Origin: an uncultured Blautia sp.
GTDB taxonomy: Bacteria; Bacillota; Clostridia; Lachnospirales; Lachnospiraceae
Length of the DNA: 8,531 nt
Direction: 5' to 3'
NCBI GenBank assembly: GCA_900556555.1
Contig: USPF01000069.1
Span: 1 to 8,531 of the forward strand
Both the position numbers and the translations under genes were made by a program. The number at the start of each line of letters is the position of its first letter. Within the stretch, counting starts at the first letter, position 1. The notes beneath the pieces are model-generated. The model saw only the letters and a list, made by a program, of their open reading frames with translations. It was not told the origin of the DNA and made no database searches. This document shows, in pieces, positions 7,372 through 8,531 of this stretch.

Positions 7372-8531
7372 TTACATCATGCCCATTCCAGGAGCTCCTG
7401 CTGGCATTGCCGGAGTTTCTTCTTTAATGTTAGAAACAACTGCTTCTGTTGTGAGAAGTGTTCCTGCAACGCTTGTTGCATTCTGCAATGCACTTCTGGT
7501 AACTTTTGCAGGATCCAGGATACCTTTTTTCACCATGTCTACATATTCTTCATGTAAAGCATCAAATCCTGTACCTACTTCACTTTCTCTTACTTTATTG
7601 ATGATAACAGAGCCTTCCAGTCCTGCGTTAGCTGCAATGTGGTATAATGGAGCTTCCAGAGCTTTTAATACTACTTTTGCACCTGTCTTAGCATCACCTT
7701 CCAGAGTATCCACAATCTTAGCAACCTCTTTGGATGCATGGATGTATGCAGAACCGCCACCTGCGATGATACCTTCTTCTACTGCTGCTCTTGTTGCATT
7801 TAAAGCATCCTCCATACGAAGTTTTGCTTCTTTCATTTCTGTTTCTGTTGCAGCACCAACACGGATAACAGCAACACCACCAGCTAATTTTGCAAGTCTT
7901 TCCTGTAATTTTTCTCTGTCGAAATCTGATGTTGTCTCTGCAATCTGATGTTTAATCTGAGCAACTCTTGCTGCGATTTCTTCTTTATCACCCATACCAT
8001 CTACGATAACAGTTGATTCTTTCTGAACTTTTACAGATTTAGCACGGCCTAACTGTTCCATAGTTGTGTCTTTTAATTCCAGTCCCAGTTCATCAGAAAT
8101 CACAGTACCATTTGTCAGGATAGCGATATCTTTCAGCATTTCTTTTCTTCTGTCACCGTATCCTGGAGCTTTTACAGCACAAACGGAGAAGGTTCCTCTT
8201 AATTTGTTTACGATCAGAGTTGTAAGTGCTTCACCTTCGATATCTTCTGCAATAATCAGAAGTTTTGCACCTGTTTTAACAATCTGTTCCAGAACAGGAA
8301 GAATATCCTGGATATTGGAGATTTTCTTATCTGTGATCAGAATATATGGATCATCTAAAACAGCTTCCATCTTGTCCATATCTGTTGCCATGTAAGCTGA
8401 AATATAACCACGGTCAAACTGCATACCTTCTACTAAATCCAGCTCTGTCTTCATAGTCTTGGATTCTTCGATTGTGATAACACCGTCTTTGCTTACTTTT
8501 TCCATTGCTTCGGAAACCATTTCGCCTACTT
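7372..8531 (-). CDS. groEL: Chaperonin GroEL (60 kDa), 5' end beyond the window
   Basis: The C-terminal ~385 codons of GroEL, the cytoplasmic double-ring chaperonin that folds proteins with GroES and ATP. The reading frame is open to the window edge (upstream codons read V-G-E before MVSEAMEKV), so about 155 N-terminal residues, including the GDGTT ATP-binding loop, lie outside. Present are the end of the first intermediate segment ([12 protein letters not shown]), the full apical domain ([14 protein letters not shown]), and the second intermediate and equatorial segments. The aspartate of [15 protein letters not shown] corresponds to catalytic Asp398 of E. coli GroEL, and IIAGGG is the conserved ATP-site glycine loop. 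The tail ends in [10 protein letters not shown], a GGM-type C-terminus. The apparent ATG at 8518-8520 is internal and not the start. groES is expected further right but not visible. Confidence 0.98.
   Translation of the reverse strand, partial: VGEMVSEAMEKVSKDGVITIEESKTMKTELDLVEGMQFDRGYISAYMATDMDKMEAVLDDPYILITDKKISNIQDILPVLEQIVKTGAKLLIIAEDIEGEALTTLIVNKLRGTFSVCAVKAPGYGDRRKEMLKDIAILTNGTVISDELGLELKDTTMEQLGRAKSVKVQKESTVIVDGMGDKEEIAARVAQIKHQIAETTSDFDREKLQERLAKLAGGVAVIRVGAATETEMKEAKLRMEDALNATRAAVEEGIIAGGGSAYIHASKEVAKIVDTLEGDAKTGAKVVLKALEAPLYHIAANAGLEGSVIINKVRESEVGTGFDALHEEYVDMVKKGILDPAKVTRSALQNATSVAGTLLTTEAVVSNIKEETPAMPAGAPGMGMM

Noticed and set aside
7283..7948. Long plus-strand open frame (221 codons) opposite groEL
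   Set aside because: It is fully antisense to an unmistakable groEL, has no ribosome binding site, crosses the groEL terminator hairpin, and its Ser/Thr/Ala-rich translation is typical of the complement of a well-expressed gene.

Overview
The window looks like chromosomal DNA of an anaerobic Firmicute, most likely a Lachnospiraceae-type Clostridia. The reasons are the moderately AT-rich composition, strong AGGAGG-type ribosome binding sites, a GroEL ending in a GMM tail, a YtrA-type GntR/ABC operon, a TM1586-type nitroreductase, and a small membrane protein (DUF6106-like, by my recollection) between groEL and guaB. No taxonomic marker is present, so this is inference. Seven of the eight protein genes lie on the minus strand; the nitroreductase alone is on the plus strand.

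Read from the right edge in the minus direction: a groEL gene that runs off the window (only its C-terminal ~385 codons are present) ends at a strong hairpin terminator. A small two-helix membrane protein of unknown function follows, with its own promoter whose spacer is filled by a perfect inverted repeat. Next is guaB (IMP dehydrogenase, guanine nucleotide synthesis) with a near-consensus promoter overlapping the stop codon of the membrane-protein gene, and a textbook terminator. Directly after that terminator lie a membrane-anchored N-acetylmuramoyl-L-alanine amidase and an AbgB-like M20 amidohydrolase. I see no promoter for this pair, so they may depend on read-through from guaB.

The M20 gene converges with a plus-strand nitroreductase-family gene, and the two share a hairpin terminator. 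The nitroreductase is divergently arranged with a three-gene minus-strand operon: a GntR/YtrA-type repressor, an ABC ATPase and an ABC-2-type permease, translationally coupled by 4- and 7-base overlaps. The divergent intergenic region holds a consensus promoter for the operon. It also holds a set of ATTGTA half-sites at exact 8-base spacing plus an inverted copy, which is the probable repressor operator.

The left 120 bases contain no gene. They hold a 20-base-period direct repeat that resembles the terminal repeats of an IS21-type element, and an 11-bp inverted repeat at the end of the ABC operon. The window is mostly housekeeping and common accessory genes. I found no convincing new multi-gene system. 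The most interesting points are the phased operator array, the palindrome-in-spacer promoter, the unknown membrane protein, and the possible insertion-sequence edge.
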